The translations under genes were made by a program, and so were the position numbers. A DNA stretch of 64,000 bases, from NCBI RefSeq assembly GCF_014196055.1, contig NZ_JACICY010000010.1, forward strand, positions 29,851-93,850. The letters run 5' to 3'. The notes beneath the pieces were generated by a model, which worked only from the letters and a program-made list of their open reading frames with translations, was not told the origin of the DNA and did no database searches. Below, piece by piece: positions 33,636 to 42,038 of the stretch (the first letter of the stretch is position 1; each line of letters begins with the position of its first letter). Origin of the DNA: Novosphingobium hassiacum. GTDB lineage: Bacteria > Pseudomonadota > Alphaproteobacteria > Sphingomonadales > Sphingomonadaceae.

Positions 33636-34493
33636 ATGACCGACGACAATCCACGATCGCCGTTTCGTTGTCCCGTCGCGCTGGTGACAGGAGCCGCAGG
33701 CGGCATGGGGCTGGCCTGCGCGCGCCGACTTGCCAATACGCATGCGTTGATCCTCACCGACGTAAACGACACGCGGTTGGCCGCTATCTGCGATACGCTG
33801 CGCGACGAGGACAATGCGGAAATTGTCGCTGCAATCTGTGGCGACATCGCCAACGACGGAACGATTCGCGAGATCGCCACAGCCTTCGCTGCGTCCAACG
33901 GTGGCTGCAAGATACTGGTGCATACAGCAGGACTTTCGCCGGCGCTTGCAGACTGGGGGCCAATCCTCCGGACCAATATCGTTGGCACTGCCAAGCTTCT
34001 CGACGCGGTGGAACCGCTGCTGACGGAGGGTTTTGTCGGTGTTCTGCTGTCTTCTACCGCGCGGTGCTTCGTTCCGCAGGTTGATGGCATGCTTTCCGCA
34101 GTGCTTGCTCAACCGCTGGCGCATGACCTGCTGGAACGGCTCGCTCCGCTGCTGGGCAACGACCTCGAGACTCGCACTGCCAATGCCTATGCCTATTCAA
34201 AGGCCTGGGTCTGTCAGACTGTTCAGCAACGCGCGACCCGCTGGGCTGAGCATGGTGCCCGGATCGCCAGCCTTTCTCCGGGGTTCATACGCACCGGTAT
34301 GACCAGAAAGGAAGTTGTCGAACGCCCTGAGATGCAAAAGCTGCTTGCTTCGACACCGATGGGGCGGTGGGGCACAGTGAGTGACATCGCCAACGCCGTC
34401 GAGTTCATCGTGTCGGACAAGGCGTCGTACATCACCGGGACCGACATCGTGATCGACGGCGGCCTGTCGGCCCGGATTCTGACGCAAGGCTGA
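33636..34493 (+). CDS. SDR, 3alpha-hydroxysteroid dehydrogenase/carbonyl reductase-like
   Basis: A 285-residue SDR. The cofactor motif TGAAGGMGLACARRL and LILTDVNDTRL (Asp after strand 2, NAD type) are clear. Between the catalytic Ser (LLSSTARCFVP) and the Tyr-Lys (AYAYSKAWVCQ) there is an insertion of about 30 residues, the feature that separates Comamonas 3alpha-HSD/carbonyl reductase from ordinary SDRs. It should oxidise or reduce a bulky secondary alcohol/ketone. ATG has GAGGGAAC just upstream, and the gene begins 7 bp after the crotonase. It converges on the ACAD11-like gene over a wobble-containing hairpin. Steroid use is inference from the insertion. Confidence 0.87.
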   Translation: MTDDNPRSPFRCPVALVTGAAGGMGLACARRLANTHALILTDVNDTRLAAICDTLRDEDNAEIVAAICGDIANDGTIREIATAFAASNGGCKILVHTAGLSPALADWGPILRTNIVGTAKLLDAVEPLLTEGFVGVLLSSTARCFVPQVDGMLSAVLAQPLAHDLLERLAPLLGNDLETRTANAYAYSKAWVCQTVQQRATRWAEHGARIASLSPGFIRTGMTRKEVVERPEMQKLLASTPMGRWGTVSDIANAVEFIVSDKASYITGTDIVIDGGLSARILTQG

Positions 34494-34495
34494 TT

Positions 34496-34536
34496 CCGGC
34501 CGTCGCCCCTACCGATCAGTACGGAGCGACGGCTGG
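34496..34536. terminator. Hairpin between convergent genes
   Basis: An 11-bp stem (34496-34506 with 34526-34536, one G-T wobble) with a 19-base loop lies between stops at 34493 (+) and 34548 (-). It lacks a T-tract, so its terminator role is inferred from placement. Confidence 0.5.
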
Positions 34537-34547
34537 TTCACGGTCAC

Positions 34548-35768
34548 TCAGTTCGAGTATTTTTTCGTTTCAAGGCGCGCGATCGTGCGTGCGTGAACCT
34601 CGTCGGGACCATCGGCGATCCGCAATGCCCGCACGCGTGCGAACAGCGCGGCCGTGCCTGCGTCACTGTCGAGCCCGGCAGCGCCAAATGCCTGGATCGC
34701 ATTGTCGATAATGCCCAGCGCCGTGCGCGGCGCCATGACCTTGATCATCGAAATTTCGAGCCTGGCCACCTTGTTGCCGACCTTGTCCATCATGTCCGCC
34801 GCCTTGAGCGTCAACAGGCGCGAGGTTTCAATGTCGATGCGCGCATCGGCGATCCGCTGTTCCCACACCGAATGATCGATGATCCGCTTGCCGAAAGTGC
34901 TGCGGCTGATCAGGCGCCGGACCATTTTTTCCAGCGCGACTTCCGCCATGCCGATGATCCGCATGCAGTGATGGATCCGGCCCGGTCCAAGTCGGCCCTG
35001 CGAGATTTCGAAGCCGCGGCCTTCGCCAAGGATCATGTTTGACGCCGGCACGCGCACATTGTCGAACGTCACGTCGCAATGGCCATGCGGCGCATCGTCA
35101 TAGCCAAAGTTGGTCATGTTGCGGCCGATATTCACGCCCGGAGTATCGATAGGTACGATGATCTGCGAGGCCTGCTGGTGGCGAGGTGCGTCGGGGTTGC
35201 TGCGGCCCATCACGATCATGAACTTGCACCGCGGATCGAGCACGCCCGAAATCCACCACTTGCGCCCGTTGATCACATATTCATCGCCGTCGCGCGTGAT
35301 GCTGGTCTGCATGTTGGTGGCATCGGAAGAAGCCACGTCCGGCTCCGTCATCGCATAGGCAGAGCGGATCTCACCTGCCATCAGCGGGCGCAACCAGCGC
35401 TCTTTCTGCTCATGCGAGCCGTAAAGGTGCAGCAGATCCATGTTGCCGGTGTCAGGTGCGCTGCAGTTGAATACTTCCGACGCCCAGGTGATGCGGCCCA
35501 TCAGTTCAGCCAGCGGCGCATATTCGAGGTTCGTAAGCCCCGCCCCGCGAAGATCGCCTTCATCATGATCGGACGGGCACATGAACAGATTCCACAGACC
35601 TTCAGCCTTTGCCTTGGCTTTCAGTTCCTGCAGCACTTCGGGTTGCTGCCAACGGTTCTGGTTCAGCTCTGCATAGTAGGTCGGCACTGCAGGGTAGACA
35701 TGTTCGTCCATGAAGCGGCGGACGCGGTCCAGCCATTCCGACTGGCGGGGAGAGAAATCGAAGTCCAA
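34548..35768 (-). CDS. Acyl-CoA dehydrogenase, ACAD11/LvaC-like
   Basis: A 406-residue ACAD with the features of the ACAD10/11 C-terminal branch: [14 protein letters not shown] in place of [40 protein letters not shown] and the C-terminal [14 protein letters not shown]. In this branch (human ACAD11, Pseudomonas LvaC) the enzyme acts on 4-phosphoacyl-CoA made by an APH-type kinase, rather than simply oxidising a saturated chain. Its start is TTG, but AGGAGG lies 7 bases upstream, which is decisive. The APH-type kinase gene is directly upstream with 26 bp between stop and start, so the two probably form a kinase-dehydrogenase module. Confidence 0.92.
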   Translation of the reverse strand: MDFDFSPRQSEWLDRVRRFMDEHVYPAVPTYYAELNQNRWQQPEVLQELKAKAKAEGLWNLFMCPSDHDEGDLRGAGLTNLEYAPLAELMGRITWASEVFNCSAPDTGNMDLLHLYGSHEQKERWLRPLMAGEIRSAYAMTEPDVASSDATNMQTSITRDGDEYVINGRKWWISGVLDPRCKFMIVMGRSNPDAPRHQQASQIIVPIDTPGVNIGRNMTNFGYDDAPHGHCDVTFDNVRVPASNMILGEGRGFEISQGRLGPGRIHHCMRIIGMAEVALEKMVRRLISRSTFGKRIIDHSVWEQRIADARIDIETSRLLTLKAADMMDKVGNKVARLEISMIKVMAPRTALGIIDNAIQAFGAAGLDSDAGTAALFARVRALRIADGPDEVHARTIARLETKKYSN

Positions 35769-35794
35769 GGGTCATGCCTCCTGATAGGTTGAGA

Positions 35795-36841
35795 TCAACC
35801 GCGCGCGATGATGGCTCGAGCCTCGTCAAGCAGTGCAATGGCCGAGCGGTGCAGCCGCTCGCCGGTCGCCACATCTGCCAGTCCTGCCTGGGAGCGGGCG
35901 TGCGTGCCTTCGAGAATAAGGCCAAGCTTGTAGCAGGCGAGCACTTCGAACCACGGCAGGTGACGCATATCGCGCCCTGAGCCTTTGGCGTAGCGGGCAA
36001 TCAATTCTGCGCGAGTGGCAAAGCCGTCAATTGGTTCAACCCGCATCGTCTGCGGCTTGACCTCACCGCCAACGGGCCAGCTCACGAGCAGTCTACCAAG
36101 ATCGACAAGAGGATCGCCCAAAGTTGCCATTTCCCAGTCAACGATTGCGTTGAGCGCGCCATCTTCAGCAAAAATGCAATTACCGATGTGATAGTCTCCG
36201 TGGATGATGCCCGGCTGCATATCCGGCGGCAGATTATCGGTCAGCCATTGGCCCACTGCGCCGACGTCGCCCAAAGCCTGCGGACCGCTCCATCCTTCGA
36301 AGCGTGCGTAGCTTTCAAGCTCGGATGCCCAGCGAATGACCTGGCGTTCAAGAAAGCCCTCGAGTTTGCCGAAGTCAGCAAGCCCGCTCGCAATTGGGTC
36401 GACGTTGGCCAGCGCCACCAGCCCATCGACCATATCCAAACCCATACGGTGACGCACATCGGGCGAAGCAGCTGCAACAGTGCCCATTGCCACGGTCGGG
36501 TTAAAGCCGTCGATGGCTTCCATCACATAGAACACGCCGCCGATTACGTTCTGATCGAGGCAAGCGCCCACAACCGCTGGATGCGGCACAGCGCTACCTG
36601 CCAAAGCGCGCAGCAGTCGGATCTCGCGCTCCAGCAATTTGTTGCTGTTGGGGCGCGGCTTGGCAGGCGGATGGCGCAACACATAGTCGCGGCCATTGTT
36701 GCTGAAGCGCAGCACGATGTTCTGAGTTCCCCCAGCCAGTTGCTGAAGTGAATTCAGGCCTGAACCCTGCAAGATGCCATTATCGACAAGCCAGCGCTCA
36801 ATACCGGCAAGATTGATTGAAAGCTCAGTTTGTGCAGCCAA
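35795..36841 (-). CDS. APH-family phosphotransferase (LvaA/ACAD10-type kinase)
   Basis: A 348-residue aminoglycoside-phosphotransferase-fold kinase. The N-lobe has LAGGTQNIVLRF and YVLRHPP, and the C-lobe has the Brenner motif IIHGDYHIGNC (about 212-222) and DWEMATLGDPLVDLG (about 234-248), the Mg-binding site. The family phosphorylates small molecules; the neighbouring ACAD11/LvaC-like gene indicates a 4-hydroxyacyl-CoA as substrate. Start: GGAGG lies 9 bases before a TTG at 36841; an ATG at 36850 directly abuts that GGAGG and a GTG at 36871 has none, so 36841 is preferred. It is followed 26 bp later by the ACAD gene. Antibiotic resistance is not suggested by the context. Confidence 0.9.
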   Translation of the reverse strand: MAAQTELSINLAGIERWLVDNGILQGSGLNSLQQLAGGTQNIVLRFSNNGRDYVLRHPPAKPRPNSNKLLEREIRLLRALAGSAVPHPAVVGACLDQNVIGGVFYVMEAIDGFNPTVAMGTVAAASPDVRHRMGLDMVDGLVALANVDPIASGLADFGKLEGFLERQVIRWASELESYARFEGWSGPQALGDVGAVGQWLTDNLPPDMQPGIIHGDYHIGNCIFAEDGALNAIVDWEMATLGDPLVDLGRLLVSWPVGGEVKPQTMRVEPIDGFATRAELIARYAKGSGRDMRHLPWFEVLACYKLGLILEGTHARSQAGLADVATGERLHRSAIALLDEARAIIARG

Positions 36842-36960
36842 GAAACCCATCCTCCAGATTGGTTTTGCCACTTATCCTAACCGTGTTAGCGCGACCACCT
36901 GCGCTGGCGGTTGAGGCAAAAGCATGGCGAACAGCAGACAAGTTCGGCGCTCAGAGCCGC

Positions 36961-37770
36961 TCAGACAGGTTCGAGCATTTGCTCCCGCAACTTGGCGATT
37001 TGCGCAGGCCCCATTCCGAGTTCGGCTTCCATATAGCGCGAAACCGAACCCCACTGGTTCACAATTCCGGCGATTGCGATCTCGATCAAGGGGTTGCCCT
37101 CCGCATCAACTAGCCTTTTGGGTTGGAATATGGACGGACCGTGGCGCGCGATGAGAGTGCTGTAATATGCCGCCAGCACATTGCTATCCGCCAGCTCAGT
37201 CAACTTTGTCCGATCAAGTTCATTTTCCGGTACGCGCAGGTCAGTGGAAAGCAGATAGTCGGCGTGGATAATTGCGCGATCCACGCCCAGCACGCCAAGC
37301 AAGAGACCGATGGCTAGGCCGGTCCGGTCCTGCCCCGCCGTGCAGTGGATGACCGCAGGCGCGTCGCCATCCCGCAATGCTTCAAAGAAGCCACGGAAGG
37401 ATGGTGCAAGGATGTGTGCAAATTGGACATAGAGGTCGCTTTCGATAGCGCCGATTCCAGCCGCTTTCTGAGCCTTGCGTCGTTCAAAAAGCATGGCACC
37501 GTCATAGACCTTGCCCACCTGTCGAGGCTGCGTTGGCGCCCTCCAGGGCGTTGGCGCCACCTCCCGCTCTGCATCCGATCGTAAGTCACATAAAACCGCG
37601 ATCTGCTGTCTTTCCACCCATTCCCAGTCAAATGCCGTCAGACCCCACAATGAGCCCGAACGGTACACTCGTCCCCATTTGATCTTCATTCCGTCAGCTG
37701 CGGGATAGCCACCTATGTCTCGAAAGTTTGAACTTCCCGCCAAGCGGATGTGGCGCCGTTCCAGATCCAT
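36961..37770 (-). CDS. Tyrosine/serine phosphatase family protein (Y_phosphatase3-like)
   Basis: A 269-residue cysteine-based phosphatase. The N-terminal GSSNFRDIGGYP and WGRVYRSGSLWGLT are the hallmarks of the tyrosine-phosphatase-like family, and the P-loop IHCTAGQDRTG (142-151) gives the Cys-x5-Arg active site. Members hydrolyse phosphotyrosine or phosphoinositides, but many bacterial ones have unknown small substrates. AAGGAG lies 8 bases before the ATG at 37770; a longer frame upstream has no recognisable content. It is the first gene of the minus-strand set followed by a kinase and an ACAD, so removal of an off-path phosphate is possible. It is divergent from the second APH-type kinase. 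Confidence 0.88.
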   Translation of the reverse strand: MDLERRHIRLAGSSNFRDIGGYPAADGMKIKWGRVYRSGSLWGLTAFDWEWVERQQIAVLCDLRSDAEREVAPTPWRAPTQPRQVGKVYDGAMLFERRKAQKAAGIGAIESDLYVQFAHILAPSFRGFFEALRDGDAPAVIHCTAGQDRTGLAIGLLLGVLGVDRAIIHADYLLSTDLRVPENELDRTKLTELADSNVLAAYYSTLIARHGPSIFQPKRLVDAEGNPLIEIAIAGIVNQWGSVSRYMEAELGMGPAQIAKLREQMLEPV

Positions 37771-37995
37771 TGATTCTACTCCTTGCGGGCCAATACAGCG
37801 TGAGCGGCATACCTTGATGGAAGGCGATCCGCGTCTCGGGCAAGCGCTGCAACACTGACAGTCAGGTTCTATTGCAGCACAGGTTTCATTCGCGACGTCA
37901 CACCACTTGCCGTGACATCGAGCCTTTCGCATGGTGACCCTACAGCGTCAGCTTCAGGCCAATCAGCGGCGAACACCATTTAGAGAGCAGGCGAA
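37771..37995. promoter_or_regulatory. Divergent control region, phosphatase / kinase operons
   Basis: A 225-bp gap between two divergent starts, the promoter region for the kinase-aldolase operon (+) and the phosphatase-kinase-ACAD operon (-). I see no clear inverted repeat or sigma-70 box and no convincing small reading frame. Confidence 0.45.
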
Positions 37996-39402
37996 ATGGA
38001 CGAGATCAGCCGCAAAGTGCTGGGCACGATACACCAAATGCTGCAACGCTTGACCAGTTCGGAAAACCTGACGCCTGAGCAGTTGACTGAAGTTTTCATG
38101 GCGGCCACTGCGCTTGGCTATCAGATGGCCCGCATGGACTACCCGGCTGAAGCTCTGGCGCAAAGCCAGAGCGCCGAGGTTGCTTTGGCGGGATCAGCAG
38201 TGTCGGGCCGCCCCCGCCTCGCATCGCCAGATTGGACGTCATTGCCGGGCGCGGCGCTTTGCGCTGCTATCGAGGCAGGCCAGATAGGTGACGATCCGAA
38301 AACGCTGCGCCACATTCGTGACCTTCTGGTTGCGTATCATCTTCCTATGGATCCGATGATCAATGTTGGGACGAGAGCAACTTACGACGGCGGACGCGGC
38401 GATGGGCACGGAGAGGGCGAAAAAGCATTAGTGGGCGAACTGGAACCCATTAAGCTGGAGGCGTGGCTGCGCGCCCACTGCCACATTTCCCCAGATGGAA
38501 ACGTGGCAAGCCTCAAGCGATTGATGGGCGGCTATTCCAAAGCCACGTACATTGCCAACATTACCGACGGCACGACCAATAACGCCGTTGTAATCCGCAA
38601 AGACAGCCCCGGACTGCCGACCGGATCGAGTGTCGCGGCAGAGTTTCCGATTCTTGAGGCGATGGCGGATATAGGAATACCTGCACCGAAGCCTCTTTGG
38701 ATCGAACCCGATGCAACGCTGTTTAATGGTGCCTTCATGGGGGTCAGCCTGTTAAGCGGCATACCGGCCAACCGGATCGTTCCCACCGAACGCGGCGCAC
38801 AGCGCCGTTGGGCGCAAAGTACGGCGGAGCTTCTTGCACGTCTGCATACACTTACGGCCCAGCCTGAAGTTGATATCCGGGATTCGCTGGCTATCGAGAT
38901 TGATGGGTTAGAGGCCCGCATGCTTGAACGTGAGCGCTCCCCTCACCCTGGTTTGCTGTTGGGCATTCGCTGGCTTCGTGGCAATTTTGACCGGCTAGAT
39001 GGGCGCCCAGCCTGCCGCATCCACGGCGATTTCGGCTTCCACAACATGCTCATGGAGGACGACCACATCAACGCATTGCTTGACTGGGAGTTCAGTCGGA
39101 TCGGCGATCCGGTCGAAGATCTTGCAAGCATCAAGCCATTCATGGACCAGATCGAAAGCTGGGATGCTTTTAACCATACATATCAGGCTAATGGCGGCTT
39201 CGCCATGGACAGGCGGGCAGAGGACTACTTCGCGGTCTGGCAGGAAACGCGCAACATGGTCGCCTGCATAGGTTCTCTAAATTCGTTGCTGCTCCCAGGT
39301 ATGATGGAAATGCCCCTGGCGGTAGCAGGTACGATTTACATCCCCAAATACGAGATCGCCATCTTTGACGCGATCGCCAGGGCGGAGAACCGGAATGGCT
39401 GA
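37996..39402 (+). CDS. APH-family phosphotransferase with N-terminal extension
   Basis: A 468-residue protein. Residues about 1-150 are a helical region with no recognised domain, beginning MDEISRKVLGTIHQML. Residues about 155-460 are an APH/choline-kinase fold with LMGGYSKATYIANI as nucleotide loop, RIHGDFGFHNML (Brenner motif, about 340-351) and DWEFSRIGDPVEDLA (about 360-374). It is the second kinase of this type in the window and shares only the fold with the one at 35795. Its stop overlaps the start of the next gene by 8 bp. Being first in the operon with the aldolase-DUF35 pair suggests it phosphorylates a hydroxyacyl-CoA or alcohol intermediate; this is inference. Confidence 0.88.
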   Translation: MDEISRKVLGTIHQMLQRLTSSENLTPEQLTEVFMAATALGYQMARMDYPAEALAQSQSAEVALAGSAVSGRPRLASPDWTSLPGAALCAAIEAGQIGDDPKTLRHIRDLLVAYHLPMDPMINVGTRATYDGGRGDGHGEGEKALVGELEPIKLEAWLRAHCHISPDGNVASLKRLMGGYSKATYIANITDGTTNNAVVIRKDSPGLPTGSSVAAEFPILEAMADIGIPAPKPLWIEPDATLFNGAFMGVSLLSGIPANRIVPTERGAQRRWAQSTAELLARLHTLTAQPEVDIRDSLAIEIDGLEARMLERERSPHPGLLLGIRWLRGNFDRLDGRPACRIHGDFGFHNMLMEDDHINALLDWEFSRIGDPVEDLASIKPFMDQIESWDAFNHTYQANGGFAMDRRAEDYFAVWQETRNMVACIGSLNSLLLPGMMEMPLAVAGTIYIPKYEIAIFDAIARAENRNG

Positions 39403-40408
39403 GGCTATCGAATGGACCAAGAGCGCTGTCGGCTTTGGCACGCCGGGGCCGAACGACGATTTCTATCACGGTCGCACCCTGCCCGAAAAGCACCACGAGA
39501 TGACCGAGACCTGGTACTGGGGCTTCAACGAGCCGGTCTCCGGCATGCATGGCTTCATTCACATCTGGACCCATCCCAATCTCGAACTGTGCACGGCAGG
39601 CCTGTTCGTCCACATGGGCAGCAAGCGTGACCAGCTGGCCTGCGAGCTCTTCGATTTCCGCAATTTCACGCCCGACACGATCTTCGACGATAACGGCAAC
39701 ATCACGCTGGCCAATGGCCTGACAGTCGAGTTCGAAAAGCCGATGGAGCGGATGCGCATCCGCTACGCCAACCCCGATCGCGCCTTCTCGCTCGACATGG
39801 TGCAGGAAGCGGTCCAGCCGGCAATCATGCGTTCGAACAATGCCCATTTCGAACAGACCATGCGCTCGGTCGGCAAGGTCGTGTTCGAAGGATGCGACTA
39901 TGCGTTCGACAATCTGACCATACGCGACCGCAGCTGGGGCGAAAGGCGGCCCGAAGGGGGTCACAAGATGCCGCCCTATACCTGGATGAACGGTGCGTTC
40001 TCGAAAGACTTTTCGTTCTGCATCTCGGGACTCGACGACCCGGCCCGCAACCCTGATTGGGCGGGCCTCTACGATATCGCACCTGACAAGATCATGAGCG
40101 ATGCCTGGGTCTATGATCATGGCGAACAGTTGCGCCTGTCGCGCTACTCCAAGATTACCGAGCGCGCACCCGAATGCGGCCTGCGGCCCGTTCGGCACGT
40201 GATAGACTGCACGCTCGAAAACGGGCGTGAACTGCAGTTCACGGGCGAAGTCGTCGGCAGCGTGCCCTGGCATTGCTGGCAAAACGCACTGTGCCACACC
40301 GGCCTTACACTCTGGACCTGCACGCAGACCGGCGAGACATGCTGGGGCGAGACGCAGGAAGTCCAGTGGAACGATTATGCCTATCGCATGAGCCGCCCGG
40401 TCGGCTGA
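39395..40408 (+). CDS. DUF7064/DUF7065-like protein (AttH/CrtC-like lipocalin fold)
   Basis: A 337-residue protein without a characterised family that I can name with certainty. It begins MAEAIEWTKSAVGFG after an 8-bp overlap with the kinase. It is rich in aromatics and paired beta-strand motifs (TETWYWGFNEP, GFIHIWTHPN, NNAHFEQTMRS, IRDRSWGERRP) repeated in two halves, as in AttH/CrtC-type two-domain lipocalin-like proteins and the DUF7064/7065 family. There is no signal peptide and no obvious catalytic triad. Conserved neighbours (DUF35 and thiolase-like aldolase) suggest a hydratase, isomerase or binding role for a hydrophobic intermediate. Family match moderate; function unknown. Confidence 0.7.
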   Translation: MAEAIEWTKSAVGFGTPGPNDDFYHGRTLPEKHHEMTETWYWGFNEPVSGMHGFIHIWTHPNLELCTAGLFVHMGSKRDQLACELFDFRNFTPDTIFDDNGNITLANGLTVEFEKPMERMRIRYANPDRAFSLDMVQEAVQPAIMRSNNAHFEQTMRSVGKVVFEGCDYAFDNLTIRDRSWGERRPEGGHKMPPYTWMNGAFSKDFSFCISGLDDPARNPDWAGLYDIAPDKIMSDAWVYDHGEQLRLSRYSKITERAPECGLRPVRHVIDCTLENGRELQFTGEVVGSVPWHCWQNALCHTGLTLWTCTQTGETCWGETQEVQWNDYAYRMSRPVG

Positions 40409-40441
40409 ATTTCAACGCATCACCTTTGGGATAAACATACC

Positions 40442-40849
40442 ATGACCAATGCAGAAGGCCGGGGCCACAACGCGCCCTGTTCCAACCGGGATTTCGATTT
40501 CTTCTATCAAGGGCTCGAGAACGAACAGCTGCTCGTTCAGCGCTGCACCGGCTGCGGCACCTTGCGTAGCCTGCCCTCGCCTGGCTGCGAGGCCTGTGCC
40601 TCGCTCGAATGGGAGCCAGTGGAGCTCGCCGGAGATGGCGAAATCTACAGCTACGTCGTCCACCACCACCCGCCGCTGCCCGGTTTTGCCTCACCCCACC
40701 CCATCGCGTTGGTCATCATGGGCGAAGGCGTGCGCGTTCTTGGGGCCATGGACGGGACAGATCCTTCCGACGTCAAGATCGGTGGCCGCGTGAAGGCCGA
40801 ATTCCTGCGCCGCGATACTGTCGCAGCGTTCCGCTTCCGCGCACTCTGA
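40442..40849 (+). CDS. DUF35 OB-fold/zinc-ribbon protein (ChsH2 C-terminal-like)
   Basis: A 135-residue protein of the DUF35 family. The rubredoxin-like zinc ribbon uses Cys35, Cys38, Cys49 and Cys52 (CTGCGTLRSLPSPGCEAC), followed by an OB fold with GEIYSYVVHHHP and a C-terminal DTVAAFRFR. In Mycobacterium, the DUF35 part of ChsH2 binds the thiolase-like aldolase Ltp2 and is required for its activity. The next gene here is such a thiolase-like protein, 21 bp downstream, so the two should form a complex. It has no enoyl-hydratase domain attached, unlike ChsH2. The ATG is clear with the stop of the preceding gene 33 bp upstream. Confidence 0.9.
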   Translation: MTNAEGRGHNAPCSNRDFDFFYQGLENEQLLVQRCTGCGTLRSLPSPGCEACASLEWEPVELAGDGEIYSYVVHHHPPLPGFASPHPIALVIMGEGVRVLGAMDGTDPSDVKIGGRVKAEFLRRDTVAAFRFRAL

Positions 40850-40870
40850 CCTGCTGATCTGGAAAAACCC

Positions 40871-42037
40871 ATGACAACCATTTCAAACAAGACCGCCATC
40901 GCCGGCTATGGCGCCACCGAGTTTTCCAAGAACAGCGGGCGCAGCGAATTGCGCCTTGCAGTCGAGGCAACATTGGGCGCGCTGGCCGACGCTGGCATCG
41001 ATCCTTCCGAAGTCGACGGCATGTCGACATTCTCGATGGACAACAACAGCGAACAGGAGATCGCCCGCGCGATCGGCGCGAAGGACCTGAAGTTCTTCAC
41101 GCGCATTCCGCAGGGCGGCGGCGGCACGCTTGGGCCGGTGCAGCAGGCCGCGATGGCCATCACCACCGGAATCGCCGACGTTGTGGTCGTCTATCGCGCG
41201 ATGAACGAACGTTCGGAATACCGTTTCGGGCAGCCGATGCATTCGCTGCCGCCGACCAGCGACAACGTTATTTTCGCCTATCATGGCGCCGCCGGGCTGA
41301 TGACGCCTGCCGCCATGATCGGTCTGATGATGCGGCGCTACATGCACGAGACCGGCGCAACCAGCCTCGATTTTGCGAACTATGCCGTGCTCGCGCGCAA
41401 GTACGCCTCGACCAATCCCAACGCCTTCTACTATGGCAAGCCGATCACCGTCGAGGATCACCAGAACTCGCGCATGGTGGCCGATCCGTTGCATCTGCTC
41501 GACTGCTGTCAGGAAAGCGATGGCGGCGTCGCCCTCGTGATCGTCAGTGCCGAGCGGGCGCGCGATTTGCGCCAGAAGCCGGTCTACATCCGCGCCGCTG
41601 CGCAAGGATCGCCCAAGGGCACTGTCAGCCTCGGCGGTTTCTACAAGGACAACATCTGGCCGTTCGACGAGTGCGCGGCCGCCGCGCGCCAGCTTTATGC
41701 GCAATCCGGCATGTCGCCCCAGGATCTCGATGCTGCCATCATCTACGATCACTTCGGCCCATCAGTCTTCCCCGGACTAGAAGCCTATGGTTTCTGTAAG
41801 AAGGGCGAAGCCAAGGACTTCGTCAAGGACGGCCATCTCGAAATCGGCGGGAAGCTGCCGATCAACATGCACGGCGGACAGTTGGGCGAAGCCTATATTC
41901 ACGGCATGAACGGCGTGGCCGAGGCGGTCCGCCAGCTTCGCGGCACGGCGGTCAACCAGGTCCCGGGCGCGCGCAACATGCTCGTAACCGCCGGCAGCGG
42001 ACTGCCGACCAGCTCGGCCATTCTCGGAGTCGATTGA
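40871..42037 (+). CDS. Thiolase-like lipid-transfer protein / Ltp2-type aldolase
   Basis: A 388-residue thiolase-fold protein that lacks the thiolase machinery: the Cys-containing segment reads RIPQGGGGTLGPVQQA and the usual GHP motif is replaced by NMHGGQLGEAYIHGMNG. It has YDHFGPSVFPGLEAYGF with tyrosines and a charged motif, as in Ltp2. Ltp2 of Mycobacterium cleaves a 17-hydroxy C22 steroid acyl-CoA by retro-aldol reaction, releasing propionyl-CoA, and needs a DUF35 partner; the DUF35 gene lies just upstream here. A retro-aldol function on a tertiary beta-hydroxyacyl-CoA is therefore predicted. The next gene starts one base after its stop. Confidence 0.9.
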   Translation: MTTISNKTAIAGYGATEFSKNSGRSELRLAVEATLGALADAGIDPSEVDGMSTFSMDNNSEQEIARAIGAKDLKFFTRIPQGGGGTLGPVQQAAMAITTGIADVVVVYRAMNERSEYRFGQPMHSLPPTSDNVIFAYHGAAGLMTPAAMIGLMMRRYMHETGATSLDFANYAVLARKYASTNPNAFYYGKPITVEDHQNSRMVADPLHLLDCCQESDGGVALVIVSAERARDLRQKPVYIRAAAQGSPKGTVSLGGFYKDNIWPFDECAAAARQLYAQSGMSPQDLDAAIIYDHFGPSVFPGLEAYGFCKKGEAKDFVKDGHLEIGGKLPINMHGGQLGEAYIHGMNGVAEAVRQLRGTAVNQVPGARNMLVTAGSGLPTSSAILGVD

Positions 42038-42038
42038 A

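Noticed and set aside
35795..39402. Aminoglycoside resistance genes
   Set aside because: Both proteins have only the general APH fold, and their operon context is CoA-ester catabolism.
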